Part shown: positions 35,481-47,200 of the stretch, piece by piece
How the letters are laid out: every line of letters starts with the position of its first letter
Position numbering within the stretch: the stretch's first letter is position 1
From: Rhyzopertha dominica
Taxonomy: Eukaryota; Arthropoda; Insecta; Coleoptera; Bostrichidae
Assembly (NCBI GenBank): GCA_025024175.1
Contig: QCXZ01000086.1
Coordinates: forward strand, 26,130,245-26,194,244
DNA: 64,000 bases
Reading direction: 5' to 3'
Translations under genes and position numbers: made by a program
The notes under the pieces: model-generated
What the model was told of the DNA's origin: nothing
Databases searched by the model: none
Seen by the model: only the letters and a program-made list of their open reading frames with translations

Positions 35481-35583
35481 GCAATCCGCTGCACGGTACC
35501 GAACTGCAGCTGCGAGTGCTTCGTCCCAGGAAAACGCCATCTGCGTTACTGTGAAACCTGCAAGCACGGCTGGGTACCGCACG
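35481..35583 (+). CDS. bnc2: Basonuclin-like zinc-finger gene, coding exon 3 (conserved Cys-rich N-terminal block)
   Basis: The acceptor TTTTTTCCTTTCAG ends at 35480 and the donor CACG/GTGAGT follows 35583; 103 bases, entering in phase 0 and leaving in phase 1. The 34 residues begin [14 protein letters not shown] and end CKHGWVPH. This matches the signature block at the start of basonuclin 1/2 (AIRCT..NC.CECF.PGK..LR.C..CKHGWV.HALDKL), with Cys at exon residues 4, 9, 11, 13, 24, 27 and His 29 as possible metal ligands. In vertebrates the next residues are ALDKL; the dangling G here fits an Ala codon completed by the next exon. Basonuclins are nuclear zinc-finger proteins with pairs of C2H2 fingers; the insect relatives are disco-type developmental regulators. 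The fingers are not in this window. The symbol follows vertebrate naming; an insect catalogue may use basonuclin-2-like or disco. Confidence 0.95.
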
Positions 35584-37900
35584 GTGAGTACTCAAACACA
35601 TTTACTCACATGTTATTTTTTTTCGTATTTCTGTCCGGGCCCTCCAATTCCCCGATAACGCGCGGGCGTATTCTTTGTTATTACTCATAGTCATGCTGCG
35701 AAGGTAACAGGTGACAAGTTCTGTCGGCGAAAGTTTACAAACGACGTTGCCGGTTATTATTTCGCGAGATTTCAATGACAGAAAAAGCGCTTTGTTAAAA
35801 ATAAATTCGAGTTTGGCTTTGGATCTGCCTGACTTTTTTTATCCCACAACTGGGATCATTTTTAAAGCTGGGCACAAGCTACTCATTTCACTGAAATCTT
35901 GGTCTTCTTGTGATAGAAAGTAAGATCGACGTTTCACACACTCTTATAAGGGACATCCTCAGGACAGTCCGAGCCGAATCAAATCCTTCCTCCCTTAGTA
36001 AAAAGATCAATCTGACACTCACTTCAGTTAATTGACGTTTCAGAATCAGTGCTTTCCTGAAANTAATCAATATATTTATAGCTTGTTTGTTTGTTACTGC
36101 CTACTGTACCTCTTATGTACGTACTGAAGTAAACTTTCCATTCCATAATAATAATATACATTCTTTACTGTTTCCATTCACACAAGGGCGAATTTCAGCT
36201 GGGCATTAAATTAAAATTTGTTAGTTATGTTATGGAAGGGCTTAGTTTTTATGAACATCATTCCTAAATCTTACTGTCTTTAAGAGATATGGTGGAGTCC
36301 TGAAGAGATAATATTTTTTACTTACTTACGAAGTTAATTTAGATTCCTACTCCACCACCTCTAGATGATGTTTTCAGAAAGGGTAAGTGTTTCAAATTTA
36401 TTCCTGGTTACGAATTGATATCGTACTTTTACTTCTCCGACGCTTGATAAGCTAAATTCACGAGTGTCTTCTTGTTTATTTGTTGAAATGGCAACGCAGC
36501 ATGTTCGGTCCGTAATGAAAAGAACCAACTCACTATTACATCCAGCCCCGTGGTGGTTTCCTTTTGAGATCGTATTTATGATATCGCCGAATTTATACAT
36601 GCCGATGTTATTAAGGCTTTGTCCGTGGCGTCGCCAATAAATTTGGTGGCACGTTTGGATATACATCAACGGGGATTATGAATATTAATTAGTACTAACG
36701 AAACGTTTGCCCGGGGTACATATAGACGACGAGGGAATATTATTAAAAAAGAGGACGTCACTAAATCAAACCCGGACTATTTTATTAGTCTGTCCCCGGG
36801 CGTCCGTCTAATTTCGGTGTCGTTTGATATGATCCCTGAGCGGATCCTTGCGGTACCCCTTCCTTCGTTTGCTTAAATACCGTCAAAACCGAGCGATGAT
36901 TTATCGCAGGACTAGATTTCGTCGACTCCGCTTCAGCGCCGTGTAGGAGCCGTGCAAGTTATCGAATAATGAACTGTCATCTTTGAGTTATCGACGGGTG
37001 TGCGGCCACCGCGCCCAGGTCGTTCCGAAATTTACATTCGTTTCGAAAACGGTTTACGAGCAACCCCGGTGCCATCTATAGTCTAATGCGGCACGTTGAC
37101 CACCGGTCGCTCTGTCCATGCATACCCAAAGACGTCCAAGATGGAATTGCTCCCGAGGGAGCAACGTTGCTTGATATGTATGATATACTGTATTGAATTT
37201 TTAGATATTTATGCGATTTCTTTAGTGACAACGCCCTTTGTTCCCTAGAGCAACGCGTTGGAAAAACCTTTTTACTTTGCGAAACGAACGAGCTTTCATA
37301 GTACCATATATGGGGCGCTATTTATATACAACCCCTTATAATAGAAGGGATTTAAAAAATGCAAATTCTTAAAGCAGAAAAAAATAAAATATCGTAGGTA
37401 TGCTAAATAAATTCAGACAAAGAAATCCGAACAATAATGAAATGAAAGGGTAGAAAATTCTAAAAGAAGACTGATCTAAAAATGAAAGATTTGATGAAGT
37501 TCTATTTTTATTAGAAAGGTAAAGATAGCGAAGAAACAGATGTTTTTTTAAATGTACTTTTAATACTCGTAATCATGGTTATGGGGTTGTATTATTTAGA
37601 TGTCATTTTGGTATAGGTAGGAAAAGCCCTAGCCCTATTGGAGAGCTTGTATAGCTGCCTTGTAGGTGTGATGTTCATCCTTTGCAGTATCTTCCCAATG
37701 CGATTGACGATGTTCCAGAATCTAAGACAGAGCTGGTGAGAACGACAAGAACCTCAAGACAGCCCTTATCTCCAAGGTGCTTAGAATTGAGCAGAAACTA
37801 TGTGGAAAAATGATACTTAATCTGTGCATAAAAGCCTACTAATATCGTTGAATGCTTGGTATATAATAACATATATATCTGAAGTTTACGATCATTTTCG
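35584..37900. other. Intron 3, proximal part; balanced islands 35584-35950 and 36350-37290
   Basis: No exon with the expected continuation (ALDKL-like after a phase-1 junction) was found. The island 36350-37290 includes AATATTAATTAG (36681-36692), a homeodomain-type word, and has no coding match. 37290-37900 is AT-rich and unassigned. One N lies at 36063. Confidence 0.3.
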
Positions 37901-40090
37901 AAACAAATTTCGCTAATTTCTTCACCGTTTGCCCTTCAACCAACAGAGAATTCTCCTCTGAGAGCGTTTTATTTTATCCTAGGCCTCCACGCAAACAGAC
38001 GTGTGCCAGACGGTTGGTTTTCTTTGACCTTTTTCCTTTTAGCGTGGCCAGCAAAACAAGTGATGTTGAAGTTTCACGTTTATTCTACGAAAATACTTTA
38101 AACAAGCGTGTTACAAACATCTGACATCTTATTAATTATCCCGCTCCCTTAGAACTATAACTCAGGTTCTGCGTTTTAGCGGGCATCCTTTTTTTCCTCT
38201 TCTCATCGACTGCAGACAAAGCGACAAAGAATCGTTTTGATGTATTAATTCACAACCCCAACAATTTGTAAGCTGCGGGGGCGCCTAAACGACGAGGGGA
38301 CGAAGCCGCGCGACACTTAACCAGAAAGGATTAACAGTGTAGGCAGGAGTTTTAAATTAAATTAAAACTTGATGCTATGATATATGCTAATGGTGATTAA
38401 GTTGGAAAGAGTCACCCTGTGGCGTAACGCACGAATTGAACCATTTCCGTTCCGCGGCGTCGGGCGTCCTTTTCTGATGATGCGTCGTGCCAATCCCGAA
38501 ATTGTTTTAACGACGACGCGTGTAAACAAGCATCGAAAGCAATTACCCATTTTGTCAACGGGCGAGCTCTAAACAGCACCCGTAGCATAAACAAGCAAGC
38601 ACATGTAAAAGGTGACGCTGGTGTGATACAAACAGTTAAAACCGACCACGTTGTCAAATGTGTATCTTGGTGCAACGAGAACTGTTATTATGCATCCCAG
38701 TTTCATGAATTCCTTCACTTTAGGCGGTGTACAACAACGGCTTGTTTGAAAGCACCGTGGTAAAGAGAAAGGGTAATCCCTTTAGAACACTTTTAAATGT
38801 TACGTTTTTCATCGTTATAAATGTTATTATTATGTTATTTTGTGGATGGCTTGCTTTTGACCCTTCCGGACAGTTCCTTTTCAAATTCAATGTTATAAAA
38901 TTGGTAATCACATTTTTATATTTTATATTGGATCTAAACCTCAAGAATCTAGTCTCTTTAGACTTGATAATGACCTTTCCATAAGGTCGAAACGTGTCCT
39001 TCTAATATCATATCTTGAATAAGGTGCAATTACTGAAAAAATCTTATTTCTTCCTTAATATTTATGAAATTCAATAGCATTTTTTTTTAATTTGAGATGA
39101 TATTGTTTGCTTAAGTCATGGTTAGTGTTGGCTTTATGTTCGTTTATATTATGCTTTTGTTATCAACAGTAACTTGAAGCTTTTGATAATGATAATATGG
39201 TGTCCATAAGAAAATCAAAAGTAAGACCACAAAACACAAGCAGCATGTAGTAACCGAGAAAATTTTTAACACATTTGTTTGAAAGCGGGTATATTGGTCT
39301 CGTTTGCGAACTAGATCCCCCTAAAAGACAGCTAGAATAAAATGTGAGGAATTGTTCGATGTGGCAATGGTGTCAACCGACTGCCAGCGACAACGTCGTA
39401 AAGCGTCCGGCGCCGATTTGTTTATAAGCGTCCCGGCGCTAACGGCGTACAACACATGTCGTCTTTTGTAAACCACAGGCGACATGTTTGATCAGTAGAA
39501 CAATACCAGCCAACCAGAAACCAAAAATATCCGTGGCGTTAACGGACCGTGCTGCTCTGGGTGGCATTAAAATCAAAAATAAACGCAACAGACACACTTT
39601 CCCGGCAACCGGAAAGCTCCAGCGACGCTTATGCGGGTGTGGTGACGAGAAGCTTCATTTGCTGAAGTGTGTCGCGAATAGTTTCCGGGAAAATTCATCA
39701 ACGCTTTTATTGCCTTTAAAAGAGGCATGTGTAAACAATGATATCAGAATATCCCACCCGGTGGTTGATTTTTACGACCTTAGCCTTGGTTTTCTTGTTC
39801 GAGAAAGAGTTTCGTAAAAGAGTTACACAAAGATTACTAAATATCGATATAGCTGGCTGCGTATATCTGCGCTTAGACGATGTGTCTTTGATACAAGTTC
39901 CCAGAAAAAAATACATTTTTCTGTCATAATACATTCTGACAAGAAATTCTTCTTAAATCTGGGACCATCAAAACATTTGTAATGGACGCATTACACCATT
40001 TGTCTTGACAAACTTTTTCATGTTTACTGTATCTATTCCAAGTGGTTGTTACCTAGAGTAACTTTCTTGCCATTTATTTCTTCAGACGAT
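37901..40090. other. Intron 3: balanced islands 37900-38710 and 39280-39950
   Basis: The islands carry TTATTAATTATCC (38129-38141) and similar cores. The 85-codon hydrophobic frame at 38727-38984 lies in T-rich DNA and is probably chance. 109- and 72-codon frames near 39488-39934 overlap on opposite strands without domains. Confidence 0.25.
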
Positions 40091-40099
40091 GCAAACTAG

Positions 40100-40640
40100 T
40101 CTCGCCTGTACGTCATGCAAGCAAATGCTCCGCTGTCTAAAATCCAAACATCATTACCACTAGACATGTCTTTATTTGTAACACTTAATGCTGCAGTTGC
40201 ATTTTCTTTTTCTGTTTCATATTTTTTATTGTTATGTTTTTTACATTCACTACCCCTACAGTTATAACAAATAATCCTTGACCTACCGTTTGGTTTGAAG
40301 CTTTTCGTAGTTTAACTCCTGCTAAACCCGACCGCTACCTTCTAACGTTCGCAGATTCGCCTCTTTATCCAATAAATGTNCTGCTAGATTAGACGTGTCT
40401 GCTTCTTCTGATCCAGTNAAATCCATGCTTGTTTTAAATTTGCATACCTACTTTGGAGGCAATCCACTATGTATCTCTTAGATGAATTTGTTCCTTGTGG
40501 ATTCACTTGTCTCATTTTATTTTAGTTTTTTTATTGTTTCGATGACTTTACCAAATAGTCCAGCAACTAAAGCTGAAACCTCCATTGAATATCGAGGTGT
40601 CTACTTAAATCTAAATTATATTAGAGAAATGACATTAAAC
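40100..40640 (-). pseudogene. Ty1/copia retrotransposon gag-protease remnant
   Basis: On the minus strand, 40269 down to 40126 is one uninterrupted frame running from a shortened zinc knuckle (CYNCRGSECKKHNNKK; the GH of the usual C-x2-C-x4-H-x4-C is missing) to VWILDSGA, the copia protease active-site motif. Further upstream on that strand are blocks typical of copia Gag: GLPPK (about 40460) and MDFTGSEEADTSNLA (about 40384-40427). Stops interrupt the upstream part. No integrase, reverse transcriptase or LTR was seen. Ns lie at 40380 and 40418. Confidence 0.82.
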
Positions 40641-40689
40641 GAAGATTATAGATGACAACTTCTACCAGATAATACGAAATCGATACTGA

Positions 40690-41460
40690 GAAAACTTTTA
40701 CATTGCATTTGTCCCAAAAAACGAACTTCCATCACGCTTCGATCCATTTCCTGGTTGCAGCGGCCTCTCTATCCTCCGGGACGGCTACCTGTTCCTGATT
40801 TATCACTCGTCCATTCCACTTATCCGTTCCTTACTGGGGATGCGCGATATTTAGCTAGATTTAGTGGATTCCAGGGGAATAAATTATTCGAGGAATACTA
40901 AGAGTGATATTGTCGAAGGGATTGCGCGATAATTGGGAACGCAGGTCGATCCCGGACGGATACAGGCTACGCCGGCAGAAATGCGCATTGTCCATTCTTG
41001 TAGATTGTGTTAGATTCCTCTGTTTATCAAATAGACCTATCAGTCATTAATTTTTTAGAACATACTAGTTAGTTCATTTAGTTTTATCGAACTTTTTTTA
41101 GAAATATGCACTGCAATCACTGATACAAAACATATATTTGTTGGCAGTTTGTTTAGTACATATTAAACTACGTACATGAACAAAGATATTATGCATATGG
41201 TGCTCTCGTGAGGCTGGTATCCTGAAGACAGCGAAAAGATCCATCCGAAATAACGATATAAAGAAAACCACATTTTTAACAAGACCTCACTCATTAATTA
41301 CTGCACCAATATATTAGAAAATAGCTATATTATTCGACATTTTCACGTAAGCTATTTTGTATGCCAAACCTAAGATTTGTTTGAAAAATACCTTAGGGTG
41401 TAGTTGAATCTTTCAGATTAGCATACATTTATCTCTTAATATTCAGTGGCTTTTAGGTAC
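40690..41460. other. Intron 3: short balanced island then AT-rich DNA
   Basis: 40690-41000 is balanced and 41000-41460 AT-rich. No gene or element is identified. Confidence 0.3.
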
Positions 41461-41499
41461 TGCTGTTTGTCACTGTTAATAAGAATTCACTAGTACGCA

Positions 41500-41700
41500 C
41501 ACCATTTTTCAATAGAGCGAAGATCTGATTGCAAGATTTCATGATCCTATAATTGCATTTGCATGTATCTTGAAATCATCCGCATAGAACATACGCTTAA
41601 ATTTATTGCGTTAAGTTAATGTGAGAAACAATATGGGGCCAAGGACCGAGCGCTGTGGTACACCAGTAATGGAAGTANAACTAATAATGGGACGATTGTT
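41500..41700 (-). pseudogene. LINE reverse-transcriptase fragment with YADD motif
   Basis: The minus strand reads TGVPQRSVLGPILFLTLT, a stop, then FYADDFKIHANAI (YADD at about 41575-41586), then LAIRS. These are reverse-transcriptase blocks 4 and 5 in the right order and spacing, with about 10 codons deleted from the connecting loop. No upstream or downstream domains are left. One N lies at 41678. Confidence 0.82.
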
Positions 41701-41719
41701 GGGGNACACCAAAAAGGTA

Positions 41720-44700
41720 AAGCATATTTGTTACATTGGGACTCATTTGATTCCTAAGGTCAAGTAAAATCTAAAATCCTCCGATTTGAGTATTTCCCAA
41801 ACTTTTTGGATCTCTTTGTTGCGACGAGGCATAAGGTTCTTGCTTCAGTTTCCTGAATTAAGCACAGAATTGTATCTTAAATCCTGAGCTGTATTTTTTT
41901 CGAATTACGAATAAGGGATGATCTGAAGGATAAAGAGAATGAATGAAAAAAGGATAATGCATAATAGATGCTCAAAAAGCGAATGATGAATCAGAATAAA
42001 CCTTATTAGTTATTAAAGTCTATCAAATAATCATTTTTTTAGCTTTTATTAACGTATACGCTCTTAAAGAGGTAATTTTGAAAATANTTTGTCTGTCCTG
42101 GTTCTTTTCAGCATGTTTTTCACCCGAGCAGGAGTCGTTGGGTCNCTGCACGTGCATTATTGAATGGTNCGCCACAAAGATACATCGGTGGTCATAATGC
42201 CGCCTGCTAGCTGCAGTTATGTCAATTTATAACGGGAAGCGCCAGCGCCCAGGGACGATGAGGACCTGAAAAATACGTAGATTTCACCGCAAAGATATTT
42301 ATCATAGCCGAAATAATGTATGAACCTACGGTCGGATAGGGTCACATTTTACTTGACAGATTACGTCACTTAGATACGCGACAGCAGCGATTGGAAAGTC
42401 TTGATAAATGACAGCGTCTGAGCGGAACTGTGCTCCCCCTGTCCTTTCCGATATTAGGTTAGTGTCATATAGTTATGGATTAAGTTGGTCGGCAGTAATC
42501 AATGTCTTTCGCAAGGACAACAATCACTGTAATTACGAAATGCCATTTGTGAAATATGACGTTTTCCCTGGACGGATGCTTATCTTCGGCAGCTGCTGGG
42601 GTGGCGGCGATACATAATTAATGCTGCTATTGAACCGCGGTGCGGTTTCAAAATTACTGACACACACGCCCCAAATTAAACAAGTTTTCCCATAAATTTT
42701 CGAGGACTAAGTGGCGAATCAGTTAAAATATTACGTAACCCTCCAACGTTAAATAACGCCTCTCCGGATTGAAAACAGCGTTTAATCCTTAGTGACGGAA
42801 AAATATAGCCACAATCACTTACCCCACAGATGAACGCATTTTGTTGATCGACGACATTATTTTTTTCTAAAACAGTCAACCCAAACTGATTTTTAGACCT
42901 AGACTTTAAAATATTCAATTAGGTAGCTTGGTATCTGCTTTTCTTCACGAGATTTATCGGATAAATCTGAAGATTTTAATAGCTCCATACTATTTGCTGT
43001 CCATATTTGGAATCAATTCATTTTTGTTCATACGAGCATGTAAAATATCAGTGGGGTTGCATTAGAAAATATTGATACTTTTGCATGTAACGTCGAACTT
43101 GCCATCTTTACATAAGTTATGCTAGACTTAAAATATGTTAATAATAATTGGACCGATAATGTGGTTGCTATAGATTCCCGCGAGAAAAACTTTTTTGTGG
43201 TCGTTGTATGTGGTGCTCTGTCATCGGGTGAGAATTCTCGGTGGACAAAGAACGTCTTAAACAAAACGGTGTCCCATCGGTAAAGACGATACTGTATATA
43301 TAACACGGTGCGTCTTGGGTTGGCAAAATTCATGTTAATCGTCATGGCTTTTCGTACTGTCGCTTCTTTTATCCCAAAACACATCATTTGATTACATTCG
43401 TAAACTAAGCGTTATGCAATATAATGACAAGCAAACGACGGGCAAGTATCTGGGTTTAAGCGCAAGTTAGGCGGTCTGTTGAGAAGACGTGCCCTTTAAT
43501 GAATGCCCTTACGGCCCTAAGACCACAGACAGTGGGTAAACGTCAGCGAATTGGCAAATATCTTAATGAGACCGCCGTATACGAGCCATCTTACCCGGGG
43601 TAAGTCGGTACGCTCCGATGGACTCTGATTGCATTACGCGAATTGCGACTTGCTAAGTCAACACGTATCCAGATCGAGAATCCGCTGTGGATTTTTGCCC
43701 CAACCCCTTGCCGACAATTACAACACGGTGATAAATGTCGTTCGCGTAAGATCTGATAAGGGTGCATTCAGGTTTTCAGCCGTTTAATGTATGTACACGT
43801 AAATAACAATTATACGGTTTTGAGAAATTGCTTCCCCCGATAATGTCTGTAGGGGACCACGCATACACGCCAGCACCCCTTAACGAACGTTAATTAAATG
43901 ACATGATTGTTTTGTTAGGCCGGCTATTTTCTTTCGTTAAAACCATGTTCATTTAAATTTCATTTCGTCATGTTTACCGATGGAAACGCGACCCCACGAT
44001 ATCGAATATGAACATGAATATGAATTAAATAAAGCACATATCACATCGTAATTACTTGCCCTCCGTATAAAATCCTTTGGAGGAATGCTGGCTACTCAAA
44101 ATGAATCTATCTTTAGATGCGGGGTTGTCCTGGAGGGTCGAGCCAGTTTACTGAAAAATGCTCGGTTTGTATCTTACATATTTATACATATTCCAGCCAC
44201 GCGTTACCCATCAGTCGCCTTGTACCGGAGCTGTTGCATACGCGATGCCGGCTATATCTCTAACAGCGTCGAGAATACTCCGTCCAATCCCCAGAAACGC
44301 ATTGGTATTCGACGTGGTTCCCCCTTTGACCCGATGCAACTTCTGGATACGCTCTCCCAACTTTTATTGCAAACGAAATAAACAAAACAACCCGACGCGG
44401 TATAAAAGATTAAGAGATCCGCGCGATAAAGATAACACGCGGAGTCTCCATTTCCTTGCTTGCATTCAACTGAAGTTGCGACTATGTGATAATGTTTTAA
44501 CTCATTTAGCCAAGCTTCTTTTGCATCCAAAGTTCATACTCTTAAGATATGTCCTGAAATTACTGTAAGAACCCTGTAATTCGCGACCGAACAATTGCCT
44601 AGATTCATATTATGACGGTAGGTAGAGAGCAGAAAAGCATTGACTTTACGAGAACATTAAATACTTTCAAATGACAACATTCTTTCAAGTCTCAGACAGC
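41720..44700. other. Intron 3: balanced islands 42160-42950 and 43400-44580
   Basis: The islands are complex and balanced, with homeodomain-type words such as CGTTAATTAAATG (43888-43900). Frames of up to 136 codons (44158-44568 +, 43028-43387 -) have no recognisable domain, and the longer ones overlap frames on the other strand. 42950-43400 is AT-rich. Several N bases lie near 41705-42170. Confidence 0.25.
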
Positions 44701-44710
44701 CTGAAACAGC

Positions 44711-44992
44711 TTAGATTGAGTTCTCATAACTGAGAGATTTATTCATAAATATAGGTTTTCTGTCCTGAATTCCATTTACAGCTATATTCACATTTGATTG
44801 TGAATTTTTTGTCATTCTACTGGCTTTTGTGATGGCTCCACGTTCTCCCTCTGCATTTTTTATGTATTCATAAACATTTATAAGTATTTGTTTAGCTTCA
44901 GGTGGTAAATGATTATCATTCCGTTTAACCTCTACGTTGATTTCACCTCCTTGTGGGTGGGAAACATCCACCCCATTCCACGATATCAACAT
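44711..44992 (-). pseudogene. Probable N-terminal (helix-turn-helix) piece of a DNA-transposon protein
   Basis: A 93-codon minus-strand frame opens at ATG 44992. Its centre, LPPEAKQILINVYEYIKN, resembles the N-terminal block of a widespread insect DDE transposase family (L..E.+.II.NVY.YF+.E), which goes on to a helix-turn-helix (here ITKASRMTKNSQSNV). It has no stop over the matched part. The catalytic half is absent. A C-terminal piece of what may be the same kind of transposase lies at 55395-55700, also on the minus strand. The resemblance is from memory and moderate; it could be an unrelated frame. Confidence 0.4.
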
Positions 44993-45670
44993 TTTGATAA
45001 TAATTAAGTGGTGTAAGAATATTTCAATTTCCCAAAATTTATTTCTATTTTAATAAAATGTATAGTCTTGAAGGAAACTACTTTGTTGAGAAGTTATACA
45101 ACTAATAACAGGCAACAAACGAAAAACACGAGAAAATACAAAAACTCGACTGGTTGACACACAAGAAGTGAATGATTGTTTCTAAGTTTGACAGATCACA
45201 AGAAGGGATTAGAAGATATTGAACTGGTTAACAGGTAAATATTTTAGAAAAAGTTTGCCGGTGCATTTCCAGGAATTAAAGCTCTTTATATATATTTTCT
45301 TAGAACATAATTAAAAGTAGGTTGCAGGTAAATCTGTTCAAATATAGATAATTTGTATTCATGTTAAAATTGAGTACGGCCCATCCTCACAGATATCGTT
45401 CAAATCTCTTCTAAACATCTGAGCCCTAATATAGTGCTTAAACAGTCAGAACCATATTCGCAGAATATTTCCGGGCGGTCTTCAAAAAAACATGAATTTT
45501 GTCTTCAGTTATACACATGCAGTCTTACACTGTGTGTTCATATACTGCATATTATTCAACATTTCTGGGTTGCAGTCATATGGCTTGTAATTTAATTTCC
45601 GCAGGATTATATTTGATTCAGTAGAGAAATGTGCAGCGAAAATACAGAATTCGGGATGATTTTCTAGCAA
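44993..45670. other. AT-rich intron 3 DNA
   Basis: Nothing is recognised; part may belong to the transposon piece just before it. Confidence 0.35.
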
Positions 45671-45679
45671 AGAGCCCTT

Positions 45680-47200
45680 GCAACTTGCCTAAAATACACA
45701 AGCGCGCAAGGGCGGTCCACAGGTAATCGCTAATGTGAGTGTTTGCTAGCCAAATTGTTAAGTGACGTAGACTAGGAACGAAGTAAAATCAATATCGCAG
45801 TTTGATCTGGTCACGGCACATCTCGGAATATGTAAATACGCGGTAATGAGATCGGGATGCTTTTGGGGATTCATTTAGGGGTTGAAAAGAAGGGGTTGGT
45901 CATTGCCCGGAGACACGGAGCCCCATCGATGGCAAATATGAAATCTAGCTCGAGTCAAAGGACGCAAGGTGGAGGGCAGGCAGGATCCAGGATCGCAGGA
46001 CTAAATCCCAGGGGGCAGCAGGATAGCAGGAAGTTACCGGGCTAAAAGGCAAGGGTTAAACACTAATACAAACGAACCCCCCAGAATAACAATACGGACT
46101 TCCGCTCTATGGCTCTCCCAGGAAAAAGCTGTGAATATTTATCATAATTAACAACTTTTATGATCCAGAGCAGAAAGAAAAAGGATAAGGCGAACAAAAA
46201 GTGCTATTAAAATTACTAAAACGCCCCCGCTCTGGATGGATAACCTTTATTATTCCCGACAGTTTATTACACATTCACAAAAAGGATGACGGACACTTTG
46301 AAACAATACCAGCGGCTAATCCAAACTGATTGCCGCGACTGGATAGGAGGACTTAATTAGATTCTGGTGGCAAATATTTACCGTCTTTGTCATTTCGCTG
46401 GAGGAGAACCGATTGTAGTCAAATTAAATTTTATGCGTAATTTAATCCGGTACGAAAAGTTTTGATTGGCTTTGTAATTATGGCATCAATTTTAATTGGC
46501 ATGGGGTAGAAACTGCTGCTCGGTGTACCGTTGAAAGGAACGTCTTACAAATTTACCCCCAGTAATTGGAGCTAAAGATTAACTAATAGCTGAATTCTCA
46601 ATTATTCATTTTCATTTCTGCAGCCCTCCACGTAACAACCGGGTCGCCACCCCGACATGCTTCCTTGTGCAAAAGACATAGACTGTGGTGCAGATGCACC
46701 TAATTGACTAGTATGAAATCCTTTTAATAGGTGGGCCGGTCGCACTGATAGCAATAGTAAAACGGGACGATCTGTTAATATTCATGCGATTGAAATCGAC
46801 ATAGGTTAGCCATGTTAATTGCCCCCCGTAATTAGGGACTTGATCAGAGAGTCAACATCTAGGATAATTTACTTGGCGGTAATTAAAAATCCATTAGCCA
46901 GAGCGTGCAATGTAAATTCGTATTTTTAATGCAGAATACGGCCATGCCGTCCCGTACTCCGGTCTCAGTCTGTTTCTTTGCGAGGTACCACCGCGTATCA
47001 AAGATGGATTTATTTACCTCGCTGCCGCATAGTTTTGCATACATTACACCCTTTTCGGCGTTTCTTGATTTAATTATCGGTTAACGATTGCTGCTGGGAA
47101 CTTAAAAAAAGTACGCCTACGCGCGACGTCCCCTCGTTGCTCAATTCCTAACCCAATCAAGGAATTAGAAATACATAAAATCAGCAAAAACTCGAGAGGA
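45680..47200. promoter_or_regulatory. Balanced-composition island in intron 3, rich in homeodomain cores; candidate enhancer
   Basis: The longest such island in the window. It contains CCCCCCGTAATTAGGG (46822-46837), GTAATTAAAAATCCATTAG (46880-46898) and many TTAATT words. At 45975-46033 a decayed run of GCAGGAT/GCAGGAC/GCAGGAA units stands out. No coding frame is recognised. Enhancer function is inferred. Confidence 0.35.

Noticed and set aside
35016..35582. 188-codon minus-strand frame covering exon 3
   Set aside because: It lies antisense to the conserved basonuclin exon, has no domain, and is explained by low stop density in GC-richer DNA.
38720..38984. Hydrophobic frames on both strands
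   Set aside because: Both come from the same T/A-rich DNA; hydrophobicity follows from base composition.
43028..43387. 119-codon minus-strand frame
   Set aside because: No domain, no splice or promoter support, AT-rich context.
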